Position numbers and translations under genes: made by a program. The notes under the pieces were generated by a model. The model made no database searches. It was not told the DNA's origin and saw only the letters and a program-made list of their open reading frames with translations. A DNA stretch of 61,481 bases from Calocera cornea HHB12733 (lineage: Eukaryota > Basidiomycota > Dacrymycetes > Dacrymycetales > Dacrymycetaceae), in NCBI GenBank assembly GCA_001632435.1, contig KV424083.1, positions 1,680 to 63,160 of the forward strand. The letters are read 5' to 3'. Positions 8,857 to 19,560 of the stretch are shown here, piece by piece. The stretch's first letter is position 1; each line of letters opens with the position of its first letter.

Positions 8857-11196
8857 ATGATGACATTTGGGCGGCGCGACGAGCACGCGATAGCGCGCGA
8901 CATGAGCGACATCCACTCCTGCTCCTCCACAACGTCCTATCTTGCCAGCTCCAGACCTCAACCTCGGATGGCCACCCCGCCTCTTCCCATCGAGCTCTAC
9001 GAGCATATACTGCAGTTCCTCATCCCTCGCGCAAACGACGATGCCGGCGTCTTCGCGCTGGCGCAGTGCGCCGCGACAAGCTCGTTCGTGCGCTCAATCG
9101 CGACGACCAACCTCCTCTGGAAGCCGCACTTTGAGGTTCGCTACTTCACGAGTAACACGATAAAGGATGCGGAGCGATTTGCTGCTTGCAAAGGCAGTTA
9201 CTACAAACTATACCGACTGCGCCGGTTACTCGATCAAAGGGCCCTCGACACGCTGGACGCTATCATCTATCGGAAAGAAGGCCGATGCACTCTGGGCCGT
9301 ATATTAGCGTATGACCTGGGCGTAGACGTGTACGATGTCCTACGTTCCCAAATGCAGGTCCACTGGCCCAAGGAGATCGCTAAATCGGGCGAGCCCACGT
9401 TGAACCAACCAACACCAGACTGGATCGCCAGGCCGTACTGGGCGAAAGAAGCCGTGGGCGTTATCACACGACTTGAGGCGTTGCGGCTATGGAGGAAAGC
9501 GGTAGTGGAGCCACAATATGTCAGCTTTGCTGAGGGCTTCGCCGCGTTCAGTGGGTTCAGAGGTATCAGCCCACAGAAGGCGCGTCTTGTACCATCTATC
9601 ATCAGAGTCCATCTGCTCACTCCAAAGCATAGGTGATCAAGGATATCAATGAGTTATGCCAGCGCTGCGAGAAGCACCTGAGAGCACAAGGCGTCAATCT
9701 GCAGAGAGGGACCGACGACTACGACGTGCTGAATATCTCGACCGAGATATGCTCTTGGATGCGCTCGCAGGGCTTCGACAAGGCTACTGGTGCGTGTACT
9801 CTCTAGCTGGCAGAGCGAATTTGTGCTGATGAGCAAACAGGCGTCACCTATCACCGGATAAACAATCACTTCCTCGACTGCGTCTTGACGACCCACAAGC
9901 ATACACTACCTTTGTCACTTGTGGTGCTCTTCGTCTCTCTTGCACGTCACGTTGGCTTGGAAGCGCATCCAGTCGGTTTCCCGCAGCATGTTCACGCGGT
10001 TGTCCGTGTCAAGCAGTCTGCTATTGGGAGTCCCATGTTCTCTCATTCCCCAAGTGAATGGGACGAATTTGTGCATCTCGATGTCTTCAACTCGGAAGAC
10101 CGGTTCGTCCTCCCTATGCCACAATTGATCACCGTATTGGAGCACATGGGCGTCACCAATCCGGTTCAGCAATCCCAGCTACTTCGACCGGGCACAGTTC
10201 GAGAGATGTGTGTAAGGGCGGCGAGCAACATCCAACATTCCTTCCACTCGGAACTAGAAGCTCTTGCCAATCCGAACGGGCCGTCATTCCAATACATCCG
10301 GTGCGTTGCCTAGGTTATACATGGATCGCTTTCCACTAACACATGAATCCAGAGACTGTGTACATGCAGCCATGAATGCATTCGTTATGCTGGCTTCGCC
10401 TGGTTCTCGCGGCGCAACCACCATGTTGATGCACATGCTCAACTATATCGAGGAAGCACATCGACTCGACTGGTGCCTTCTGCCTACCGAGATCCTACCG
10501 AATGTCATCGGTCAGCACACTGCAGACGTGGGCGCCGTCCAAGTTAGGGAACAGCTCCAGCGGCTGTATGCGGCCGAAGAGAGCGACCCGCCGAAGGTGA
10601 AGCGTGATGCCGAGAGCCTGCCACTTGCGACCGACGGCACAAATGTGGAGTTTCATGTTGGGACGATAATGCGACATGCCAAGTTCGCCTATGTTGGCGT
10701 TATTGCAGACTGGAATGTGAGTCTCCGCGCATCCCTGTTCTTTTCTCCTAGCTGACAGCATTATCCAGACAAGGTGTGAACAACCAGAGCAATGGATGCG
10801 CGAGATGGGCGTCGACACCCTTTCCCGTGGTCGGCATCAACCCTTCTACACTGTTTTTGCAATGGATGGGACGGTCAGGTGTAAGTCTGCCGATCCCACG
10901 TTAGGCAGAGGGTGACTTATATGCGCAGATGTTGCCGAGGAGAATGTCGACACTCATACTCTGCCCACTGATTCCTGGCGCACGATCCGAGACCTGCTCG
11001 AAAATGCCAAGAACATCGAGATGCATTTCCAACGGGCCGAAGTCGGAGCGAATGGAGTCGGACGGTTCATCATGGGCGCCGATCTGAGACGGGAGTTCCC
11101 AGGCGACGTAATCTTGGCGCAGCAGGCCATGGGTAAGACTTCAAACAGCTGGCGATTATAACAGATCTCAACTGCGCTGTAGGTTTCGATTCATGA
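8857..11196 (+). CDS. FBXO21-like F-box protein with YccV domain, 677 aa
   Basis: Likely substrate receptor of an SCF ubiquitin ligase. Exons: 8857-9579, 9633-9789, 9841-10300, 10353-10716, 10769-10880, 10929-11132 and 11183-11196. An F-box follows the second possible start at 8968 (PLPIELYEHILQFLIPR ... LWKPHFEVRY). The middle is a transglutaminase-like/TPR region (RINNHFLDCVL ... HPVGFPQHVHAVV). The C-terminus is a hemimethylated-DNA-binding YccV-like domain (RHAKFAYVGVIADWN ... PFYTVFAMDGTVRYVAEEN). This domain order matches animal FBXO21. Intron 1 has no good in-phase GT donor; a GC-AG intron (donor GCGCGT at 9580) gives a 53-nt intron and keeps frame. The start (8857 or 8968) is unresolved. 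Confidence 0.85.
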
Positions 11197-11367
11197 AAGG
11201 GACAACTCCCTTCAGTCCAAGACTACGACCTGGGCCAGCACTGAAGCACAATCACACGCGCAAGCAGTGGAGTCCAGCGTGGATTGTCTGCATTCATTTT
11301 GCAGAATATACACTTCTCGAACACCATCTATCGTACAAGAGTCCGCTTCGAGGGCATCATTGGCTTC

Positions 11368-11997
11368 TCAGTAGTTGTTGTTGTTGTTGGAACCCGAGTC
11401 ACCACCCATCCCTCCACCGCCCATCCCGCCGTCGCCGCCGGACATGCCGCCGCCCATGCCACCCTGCTGACCGCCCATGCCGGAGTCGCCGCCGCCCATG
11501 CCACCCTGTTGGCCGCCCATACCAGAGTCGCCGCCGCCCATGCCACCCTGCTGACCGCCCATGCCAGAGTCGCCCATGCCACCTCCCATTCCACCACCAC
11601 CCATACCGCCACCCATACCGGAGTCGCCGCCGCCCATGCCGCCCTGCTGACCGCCCATGCCGGAGTCACCTCCCATTCCTCCACCACCCATCCCGCCGCT
11701 CATACCGGAGTCGCCGCCGCCCATGCCGCCCTGCTGACCGCCCATGCCGGAGTCACCTCCCATTCCTCCACTGCTCATCCCGCCGCCCATCCCCTGCTGG
11801 CCGCCCATGCCTAAGGGTGAAAAGGTTAGCATTAAGGTGGACTTGGTAGCCGATGCTTGCTCACCTCCACTGGAGCCCATGCCGCCTCCCATGCCGGAAT
11901 CGCCGCCTCCCATGCCGGACTGGTTGTTGTTGTTGTTGCCCATGCTGCCCTTCACGTCTTGGAGGGCCTCCTTCGCCTTGTTGAATAAGCCTGACAT
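11368..11997 (-). CDS. Gly/Met-rich tandem-repeat protein, 191 aa
   Basis: Two exons, 11997-11865 and 11810-11368, with a 54-nt intron. The N-terminus MSGLFNKAKEALQDVKGSMG looks like a short amphipathic helix. It is followed by a run of Asn (NNNNNQ), then about ten imperfect repeats built on GMGGQQGGMGGGDS, ending in SNNNNNY. The composition is almost wholly Gly, Met, Gln, Ser and Asp, so the bulk is probably disordered or phase-separating (inference). No enzyme domain is visible. A TATA box lies 84 bp upstream of the ATG, suggesting a strongly or inducibly transcribed gene. Repeat units differ mainly by synonymous changes, consistent with slippage or unequal exchange. Confidence 0.75.
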   Translation of the reverse strand: MSGLFNKAKEALQDVKGSMGNNNNNQSGMGGGDSGMGGGMGSSGGEQASATKSTLMLTFSPLGMGGQQGMGGGMSSGGMGGDSGMGGQQGGMGGGDSGMSGGMGGGGMGGDSGMGGQQGGMGGGDSGMGGGMGGGGMGGGMGDSGMGGQQGGMGGGDSGMGGQQGGMGGGDSGMGGQQGGMGGGMSGGDGGMGGGGMGGDSGSNNNNNY

Positions 11998-12079
11998 GAT
12001 GTGGATGGGTGGAGGGTTGGGTTGGTTGGTGGTTGTTCAGCTGATCGAGCTGGGGCAACATCAAGATAACACCCAGTCG

Positions 12080-12086
12080 TTATATA
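12080..12086 (-). promoter_or_regulatory. TATA box of the Gly/Met-repeat gene
   Basis: The minus strand reads CTATATAACG, about 84 bp upstream of the ATG at 11997. Confidence 0.55.
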
Positions 12087-12670
12087 GGAAGCAAGCCGCA
12101 TTCCTATCGTCCAAGGCACTCGGCATCATCCAATCCTGAGGTCATGCACGCGTCACGCATCCGGCAGTATCACGCCCTCAGCCAGCGATAACCGCTACGC
12201 TGCGCTACTCTGATTGTCCTTCCGCGCGGATCGCACCGACGGGCCAGAGCACTGGAGGGCAGTTGCGGGTCATGGGCACGTCTATTCTTGACCCAAAGCC
12301 ACTAGCGTCCGGGGTATGACCCGCTCTCGGTGCCTCATCTCCAATCCGAGCATGAACGGGCCCCGCTCGTCCAATCTACTCTATTCCTCGCTTATTCTTA
12401 TCCCTGTAGCCAACGTGTCGCGATAGAAGTGCTACCGGTCTATGTTATCCATGCACACCGCATCGAGCGCGGTTACCCGGCAACGCATGTTCGATTGGGC
12501 CATTGTCGGTCACGTGCGAATCAGACAATGACGTAACCATGACCGCCTTGCCTGAGCAAGGTGATGCACCGTCAGCGCCCGCTTCCTGCACACGTTCCCC
12601 ACCAGAACTAGCTTCGTTGTGTAATATCCTGCAGCCTTATCTCTCCCCTTGTCAACAACGCTCACTATTA
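12087..12670. other. Divergent intergenic region
   Basis: Upstream sequence for the Gly/Met-repeat gene (minus) and the small gene at 12671 (plus). Several CACG-containing words are present (for example GTCACGTGCG near 12510), but I see no other gene or RNA. Confidence 0.4.
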
Positions 12671-13015
12671 ATGCCTTCCTCGGAGGACAAGCCCCTGCGC
12701 ACCGTAGACCCGGAGCGGCTCCGCCGCATGCGCGAGCAAACCGAGGGGTGCGTCCGGCTCCGCCCCTACCCCAGCATACTACCATTCCAGGCTCACAATG
12801 GCCCTTACCTTGTTTTGTTTTGGGTGAGCAGGAAGTATAGGATGACTATGGAGGCGTTCAAGCGGAATACGGGGCAGGAGCATGCGCTCGCCGGGACGCT
12901 CGGTGCGGGTGGGGCGGCAGGCGAGGGGCAGGTATTTGGCAAGCCTGAGCAGGGAGAGGACAAGCGGGAAGAGGTGAAGGAAGCAAAGGAGGGGAAGGAG
13001 GAGGGGACGAAGTGA
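12671..13015 (+). CDS. Small charged hypothetical protein, 86 aa
   Basis: Two exons, 12671-12747 and 12832-13015, with donor GGGTGCGT and acceptor GAGCAG. The product starts MPSSEDKPLRTVDPERLRRM and continues with a basic helix-like segment (REQTEGKYRMTMEAFKRNTG), a Gly/Ala stretch and a highly charged Lys/Glu tail (DKREEVKEAKEGKEEGTK). I do not recognise a family. The tail is probably disordered or coiled coil. The unspliced frame is also open, so intron use is inferred from the splice consensus and the interruption of the basic helix. Confidence 0.5.
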   Translation: MPSSEDKPLRTVDPERLRRMREQTEGCVRLRPYPSILPFQAHNGPYLVLFWVSRKYRMTMEAFKRNTGQEHALAGTLGAGGAAGEGQVFGKPEQGEDKREEVKEAKEGKEEGTK

Positions 13016-13309
13016 TGAAGGGCTGCAGAGGGGCCTAACAGTGAGATCATGCATTGCATTGTACATTACTGCAATCGACACAGCTGGCTCGGACATCGTG
13101 CATATAAGCATCCCGGTCGGAGGGGGTGTGACTCTAGATGCCGTCGGACAGCACAACTGCGGAGGGCAGCATCGCTGATCATGGCCTCCTGTTGCCGTTG
13201 GAGAGATGAAGGAGCCACGGTGGTACCGCGCCGTCCGTGGGCAGACTGGGATGTTTGATGAGCGCCTCTGCGCGTTCTCTGCAGTACATCATCATCATCA
13301 GCCCTTCTC

Positions 13310-13735
13310 TTACGTTCCCTGGAGCAGAGCCAGCACGTACCCCATCTCCCTCCTCATGACCTCGTCCAACAGCCTCTCCTTCTCCTCTCTCAACCTCCGC
13401 TCCTCCACCCGGAGCATCTCAAGCTCAGCACGCATCACCACCCTTTCCGCGGCCGCGTGCTCCCGGTTGGCGCGGACGATGAGCCAGCGGGTGTGTGCGC
13501 GCGAGCGATGGTCCGTCGACCCTGGGGAGGAGAGGGCGGCGAGGACGCTGGCGGGGAGAGAGGTGGGTGACAGCGGGGGAGAGACGAGGAGGGAGATGGC
13601 GGGCTGTTGGGCCGAAGCGGAGGAAGCGGGCGGCGGGCGCTGGTGCGCCGGGATGCGAACTGCTGGGCGAGAGGGCGGCGCGGTGGGAGGCGTGGGGCTG
13701 CGCTTGCGCTTCTGCCTGCCTTTGCGCTCTGCCAT
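13310..13735 (-). CDS. Hypothetical protein with basic N-terminus and C-terminal coiled coil, 141 aa
   Basis: Single exon from the ATG at 13735 to the TAA at 13310. The N-terminus is a nuclear-localisation-like basic cluster (RKGRQKRKRS), then a Pro/Ser/Ala-rich region. The last 60 residues form a predicted amphipathic helix (ANREHAAAERVVMRAELEM, RVEERRLREEKERLLDEVM) ending YVLALLQGT. The arrangement is reminiscent of a small nuclear or bZIP-like dimeriser, but there is no canonical basic-leucine zipper spacing. It converges with the gene ending at 13015. It could be a chance frame in GC-rich DNA. Confidence 0.45.
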   Translation of the reverse strand: MAERKGRQKRKRSPTPPTAPPSRPAVRIPAHQRPPPASSASAQQPAISLLVSPPLSPTSLPASVLAALSSPGSTDHRSRAHTRWLIVRANREHAAAERVVMRAELEMLRVEERRLREEKERLLDEVMRREMGYVLALLQGT

Positions 13736-14490
13736 TTCGATGAAGAGCGCTGAGGATGTTGGCGTGGCTCAGAGAGCGCGGCCAAGCGACGTTGGTGGGC
13801 CGGGATGGTCATGCTGGCGCACCGGCGGCGGGGTTTACTCGCAAGGCAGGAAATCAGAAGACGGCCCCGAATGGGCCGATAACAGCGTGGTCAATGCGCT
13901 CCTCATCATCAAGCACTATCAAGCACGCTCGTCGTCATCGGTCCATGCAGTTGGTTCAGGAGGATAGTGGTTCATGCTGATTGTAATCATACATTGCCGC
14001 GGCGGTCATTGGACACTGTGCGGGGCAACTGAATGTGTGGCACACGTTTGTCGGCCGCGGGGACCGCCGGAAGTACTGGTCGGCATTACAATGCCGCATG
14101 TGAAAGGGCCGGATCGTCTTGGACGTCCACCTGTTTATGTTAACCAGTTATACAATACCGAGTCGACGGCAGCTTGACGAGCCCGCCGTGCTGTGGAGGA
14201 TGATATGGAGGACTCACCGGGCGGGTTGCCCCACTTGGAGAAGCTTCGCAGCCACGAGGTCGGGCAGTGAGTGAGGTGCGATCCACTCGAAATCACGCGG
14301 TCTTCTCGTCACACGATCAACCTCTGCCTGCCTAATGCGCGACTCCCGGCTTCGCTCGCTCTTGGCGCAGGCCACGAACCTCCTATACCCGCTGCATACA
14401 GGGAGACAACGCTGTCACTGACGTCCGAATAACGTCCACGTCCAGCACGCTGCTCTGGCCGACGACCGACGACCCCCCGTCAGGTCAGCC
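13736..14490. other. Intergenic region upstream of the APH-like gene
   Basis: Upstream flanks of the coiled-coil ORF (minus) and the kinase-like gene (plus). Short frames at 13756-13980 and 13974-14177 have no splice or domain support. Confidence 0.4.
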
Positions 14491-15492
14491 ATGCTCGGCC
14501 ACTTCTTTCACGAGGCAGTCGACATCCTGCGCGCCGCCTACCCTGACAAGGCGCAGCACCTCACAGGCATCGTCGAATGCAGCGTACAGGGCTACAGTAG
14601 CACCACCTACATCGTCACGTTCACCGAGGGCGACTGCTCGTACGACGTCATCCTGCAGCTACGCAAGCCGGAGCATTACCTCAACATCTCGGTGCTGGAC
14701 ACCGCGCGCGGCTTGCTGGGCGACCTCGTCCCCGCCGCTCGGCTGATCGCAGAGTATGAGCAGCCGCGGGGCGGCAGACTCCTGGCGTACGAGATGTCGC
14801 GTATCCCCGGCAGGAGCCTGTCCGAGTTCAGCGCCAAGCGCAAGTACGTCGATTGCCTCCCCGTCACGGCCGAGAGCCTCGGTGCGCTGTTAGGCAGGTG
14901 TTGCGTGCCTGGCCAGACGGCACCGCCCCAGTTCAAGCGTTCCGTACGTAGCAGGCTGCACAAGGCGGTCGGATCGACAGACCCGCTCCTCGTGCCGTAC
15001 CGCGGGGACTTTCAGGAACTGCTAGACACGATCCAGGTGCTCGATTGCCTCCCGATGGCCATCAGCAACGGCGATCTCCAGTTCTCGAACATCTTCGTGG
15101 ACGAGACCGGCCGCGTCACGGGGCTCGTGGACTGGGAGGACGAGCTGCACCAGCCGCCGCTCGGCTTTGACTGTTGCTTCCTCCAGTGGCTTCTGGGAGA
15201 CACCCGGGCGCTGCTCACCGGCGGGGAGTACGCACAATACCCGAACGCGGCGGAGATCGAGGAGCGTTTCTGGGGCGGCTTCTTCGCCCATCTACCGCCC
15301 GCACTCCATCTCACAAACACGCTCGTCGCGGAGTTGGAGCTCGCAATGCGCTTCGGCGCCGCCTTCTTTCACACTATCGATGGCAAATGCAATCTGCCGC
15401 GAGGCATCAGCCTGCTCCGATTACAACTCGATTACACAATCCCCGTCCGACGGCTGGGTCTGAATCTCCGTCCTCCTCAGCAGCCTCGATAA
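14491..15492 (+). CDS. Aminoglycoside-phosphotransferase-like kinase, 333 aa
   Basis: Intronless member of the APH/choline-kinase fold, a large fungal family of small-molecule kinases with mostly unknown substrates. The N-lobe holds the beta-strand YDVILQLRK with a plausible ATP-binding Lys. The hinge is near LLAYEMSRIPGRSLSEF. The catalytic loop reads SNGDLQFSNIFVD and the metal-binding motif is GLVDWEDE. The usual His of the HGDxxxxN loop is Asn here, while the catalytic Asp and the downstream Asn are kept. The C-terminal region (FDCCFLQWLLGD ... RFWGGFFAHLP) matches the family. Lack of introns contrasts with its neighbours. Confidence 0.82.
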   Translation: MLGHFFHEAVDILRAAYPDKAQHLTGIVECSVQGYSSTTYIVTFTEGDCSYDVILQLRKPEHYLNISVLDTARGLLGDLVPAARLIAEYEQPRGGRLLAYEMSRIPGRSLSEFSAKRKYVDCLPVTAESLGALLGRCCVPGQTAPPQFKRSVRSRLHKAVGSTDPLLVPYRGDFQELLDTIQVLDCLPMAISNGDLQFSNIFVDETGRVTGLVDWEDELHQPPLGFDCCFLQWLLGDTRALLTGGEYAQYPNAAEIEERFWGGFFAHLPPALHLTNTLVAELELAMRFGAAFFHTIDGKCNLPRGISLLRLQLDYTIPVRRLGLNLRPPQQPR

Positions 15493-18027
15493 GACCCACT
15501 TCTCTATTATCGGGCCTATTCATCGGAAAGTGCCGTGCGCTAGATGCAGTGCTCTCCATTTGAAAGCTTGCGGAATGTTCGCAAACTCAGGGACCGTCGA
15601 AGGACGATCGAGCCGATCTGGCGCCTATGCTCACATCCCCTCCGCAAAGATCACGGTGCAAACGACAGGCCATCACCGTGTCGGGCCCTGATCACCACAT
15701 GATCACCAGGCCGCGGACTGGGGAGTGATATCATGGGACTGGGAGTGCGGGCAGTCAAGTTGCGCTATGCTTCCTTTGGGAAAGGGGAAGGGGCAGAACC
15801 GCTCGCGAAGACTGCAGTTCTCGGCCTCACTTACTCAACATTCCACCTTGGGTCGCCGCCCGCTTTCCCGATGCGCATCGTGGTGGAACGATACGCACAA
15901 AACCCGAAACCGATTATTCCCCGCACTCAGTAGATCAACTTCGCATCAATGGTAGCATCCTTACGCTCGTCCGAGGAGCATACAATTGACTGGCAGAAGT
16001 AACATCGTTGACCGGGAAGTTGTACGCGCTCGTCTGTCGAGCCAGGAGTCCGCCAAAGCGCCGTGCAATTTCCGCCCCTAGCCGTTCCGGCTATTGGAGG
16101 AAATTGCCTCTTGTGCTAGCCCGCCGTGTGACGATCCCCTAGCACTTCAGGGCTATCTTTCATTGGGGGTCATTCCTCATTCCAACCATTATCGCCATCC
16201 AGTGTTTCGGGCCTATCAATGCGCATCCGAACGTTGCGCTCGGTCACGCTCGGTATAATGTTGCATGGCCCGACGCTGCCTCTTCGTTTTTCCACATTGC
16301 TGTTCGGACATTGTCAGCGAGTCGGTCTGCTTGCGAAACGACGGGAAGGCTTACATCGAGATCCGGACCGGACCCAGCCTTCGGCTCCTTATCACCATCA
16401 GCGATTGATACGGGAGATATTCAGACTCCGACGGTATTCTCCGTTGTTGGCACTATTATTCAATAGTGACGTGTCCGCCACATACACACGTGGGTATGGT
16501 TTCTCCCAGCAAGTCAAGAAGGCCCTGGAAGCTGCTACGGCAAGAAGCCTCGATGCGGCATTTTATGAACATAGCATTGCATATGTGGCTCGATTCGCCG
16601 TTCAGAAGGACGAATGGAGCAGTTTCCCGACAGAAGCGGTCAGAATGTACCGTGGCAGAAGACGGATGTTGTCAGAAGAAGAATCTGGACTGCCGAACTC
16701 GACCCGGGCCTGACGGGCTGCGCCGCTCTACGTCACCGTTTGCGAGGTGGTGTCCTCTGAACGCGACCGATTTACGCTGCCGCAGACACATTTGGATCAT
16801 CGGCGAGTCCGGCGGTGTCGAAAGAGGAAGCCTGGCCTTGCAAGTCGCGATATTCTGCTCCGGGAGGTTCCACTGTCCTCTAGGCATGAATGACTATGTC
16901 GTCCGATGATCGGCGATGCTCGAGATGGCAACACTGCTGCTGGTAAAGCCAATCACAGTCCTGCTATTCGGTCCACGATCGGAAGGCACCCAAGCCAAGT
17001 CCTGCGGAAAGCGAAAGGCCAAGCACATCGGATGTGGATCACAAGGACATCGAGAAGGCGCGAACAAGTGCAGGAAGCGCGCCACGCACATTGAAACGCT
17101 CCACGCACACAATTTGTTCCCGCATTGTTACGTTGCTGGTGACCACCATCACGGCTTGGTCTGGCTCGGGCTTTGCTTCCAAGTTCACGCTGGAAAACCG
17201 CGAGGTTCTCGCGTCTGTCAAGTGCTACGGTGTATTGGACCGACAATTACCATTTTCCCTATCACTCCTCGTATCAAATCCGCTTCGCAAGAGTGGACCA
17301 GGTCCACCGGTACCTCTGTGACCAGACAACGAGCGCTAGCTGCCTATTCTGCTCACGGCCCGCCCGTGCTGGCTATTCTTGGCACTTGTCGCCTGACCCT
17401 CCACAGTTGTACGTCGCTGATCATCCCTGGGGACCGCGCGCGCATCCTGTCATACGTCTTCTACGTTCTAGGCTCGTTGCGGTTCGGCAGTCATGCGATG
17501 CGCCCTTTCAGGCGACGCGATGCTCGCCATCATCTGCGGCCACGCACCGTCGCCGGACTTGCAACTCTATTCCAGAGGGATGCACTACTGCTTCGGTCTG
17601 ACGTCGGGATCCGCGCTCGGGGCGCCTCGGCACCGCTCTGGGCATCGCAACAATCGCAATTCTATCGGTCGATTGCCGGGCGCACCGCCGGGTCGAGGAG
17701 GGCTCGAGGATCGTTCACATGCGATCGTGGATAGGGTGCCAGTATCGAGCGAACTCTTCCAGCGATGCGGGCCTGTCGAACGCTGTGCCGACTGCATCTC
17801 GCGCCTTGCTGGCCCATCCATGCACGGGCACCGGGGCGGTTCCCGAAGCCGCCGAAGCCGGTGGGAGCTTGGGGGTTGCCCGAACCGGCCCAGGGCATCC
17901 TGACCCGAGGGCGTGGTTGGCGCACGCCATGCGGCCCCCTTGGTCTGGGGCGGGCCCCCCGATCCCGCACGGGCGGCTCCAGTGCTGACTTGCCCCCCGT
18001 GCCGCGCTTGGTAAAGATTCGGGAATT

Positions 18028-18076
18028 GCGCGATGCGCGATGCGCGATGCACGATGCACGGTGCACGGTGCACGCC
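18028..18076. repeat. Degenerate 7-bp tandem repeat
   Basis: Seven head-to-tail heptamers that step from GCGCGAT (three copies) through GCACGAT to GCACGGT (two copies) and GCACGCC, followed by a run of twelve C. The ordered drift suggests slippage with directional spread of variants. Confidence 0.8.
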
Positions 18077-18589
18077 CCCCCCCCCCGGGGATCTCCCGCT
18101 GATGTCGTGCTCGCCCCGGTGCTGGGGTGATCAGTGCGCCCGGCTTGGAAGGAGAAGGGGAGGGGAAGAGGTATGATGGGCCCACGATAGCGGGAGGCCG
18201 GAGTCGCGCTGAAGGGCTTGGAGCGCCGCAGCGGCCCTGGGCGGGCGATCGTGTGACACGCGCGCACACGCAGCCGGCGAGAGGAACGGGCATCGCCGGT
18301 GTTCGGGCGGGCGGATACGGCGTGCGGCGTGCATGAGGCCCACGGCAGGGCATGCGCTGCTCAGAAGGGGAAGCCGTGGCCGTGGGAGACACCGAGCGCA
18401 GGGACGGCGGCGGGGTTTGGGGCTTGAGGCTTGGGGAATTAGGAACACTGGAATTTATTGGCGTTTGGCACGTACGGCACAGGGCGTTTACTTAGTGTAG
18501 TAGGTACGAGGCAACAGCTTTAGGTTTATCGATAAAGGGAAAATAAGAACCGGAAAGTGGGAAGTGGGAAGTGGAAATGAGAGCTCATG

Positions 18590-18660
18590 AAATTGGAAAG
18601 CAGGGGAAAGGAAAGGAAAGGAAAGGAGAGGAAAGGAAAGGAGAGGAGACTGGAACGGGA
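18590..18660. repeat. Purine-rich GGAAA/GGAGA microsatellite
   Basis: Nearly uninterrupted homopurine tract of GGAAA and GGAGA units on the plus strand. It is capable of triplex formation. Confidence 0.75.
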
Positions 18661-19379
18661 CGAGGGTGGGTGTGCGCTCATCGGCCGTGGCTAGTAGTTG
18701 TGTACAGTAGGATAGCGGAATCTGGGGCTCTCTTGGTTGGTTTGATCTGGTGGGCTGGCCGGGTCGAGGAGGGGAGAGAAGGGGAGAAAAGAAAAGAATA
18801 AAACGAAAATGGGAAGAAGCATGACGAATATTGAATAGCGGATTGAATGTTGGACTGACGAGGACCACACCCACACCCACCCGGGAAGGGCGAGCAGAGA
18901 ATCGAGTCGAGAGGCAATTGCGATTTCAATTGCAAAGGCTCTGGAGAAGGGGTGCGAAGGAAGGGGACAGGGGACAGGGGACAGCTAGCGCCACGCAAGC
19001 GGCCAGGAGCGGTGGGGGCTGAGGGCCAGCAGAAGGAAGGGAAGGTGGGAAGGTGGGCGTGTGGCGGGGAAGGGGGCCGTGCGTATGACGGTGATGGCTG
19101 ATGGGTGAGGGTCGGGAGTCGGGCGGGGCGGCGGGCGCAGCCCTGCAGGGTGCAGGGCCTGCCTGGCCGCCCGCTCTGCGCTAGCCCAGGCGCACTGGGG
19201 CGCGTCGCCCGTCTGCCCGTATGGATGAGAGTGTGGTGTGGAAGGCGAAGGAGAGGCAAAGGGCACCGAGACCGGGATCGCCCGCGGGTGGGTGACTGGG
19301 TAGTGAGTGTGCTGTAATGTGTGTGCATGATTCTGTTACTGTTCAATCTTGAAGAAGAAACCGTGGATTGTACAAGGAG

Positions 19380-19436
19380 GACGACTGGACTGCGACTGCG
19401 ACTGGACTGCGACTGCGACTGCGACTGCGACTGACT
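19380..19436. repeat. GACTGC hexamer array
   Basis: About eight copies of GACTGC/GACTGG in tandem, followed within 30 bp by a short GACTC run. It encodes Ser-Gln repeats in a spurious minus-strand frame. Confidence 0.8.
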
Positions 19437-19560
19437 GGATTGGTTGCTCGACTCGACTCGCTCGACTTGAGGAGACGCAGCGCGGGCGGCACAGGGGAGC
19501 ACGCGCTGTGCCACCCGCCTGGCCTGGCCTTTCCCCTCCCACCTGGCCCGCGCCCGCGGC

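Larger units (their letters stand above)
15493..19560. other. Gene-poor region with simple repeats
   Basis: About 4 kb without a supportable gene. At 16200-16720 frames on the plus strand look weakly coding (for example the segment TRGYGFSQQVKKALEAATAR) but are broken by stops and could be a decayed gene or element. From 17600 to 18460 the sequence is GC-rich with overlapping frames on both strands. 18570-18670 is a run of GGAAA/GGAGA purine repeats, and 19380-19435 a GACTGC hexamer array. Confidence 0.45.

Noticed and set aside
18678..19514. 278-aa minus-strand open frame
   Set aside because: Made of GACTGC-repeat-derived Ser-Gln runs and Pro/Ser/Arg low complexity; no domain or conserved-looking segment.
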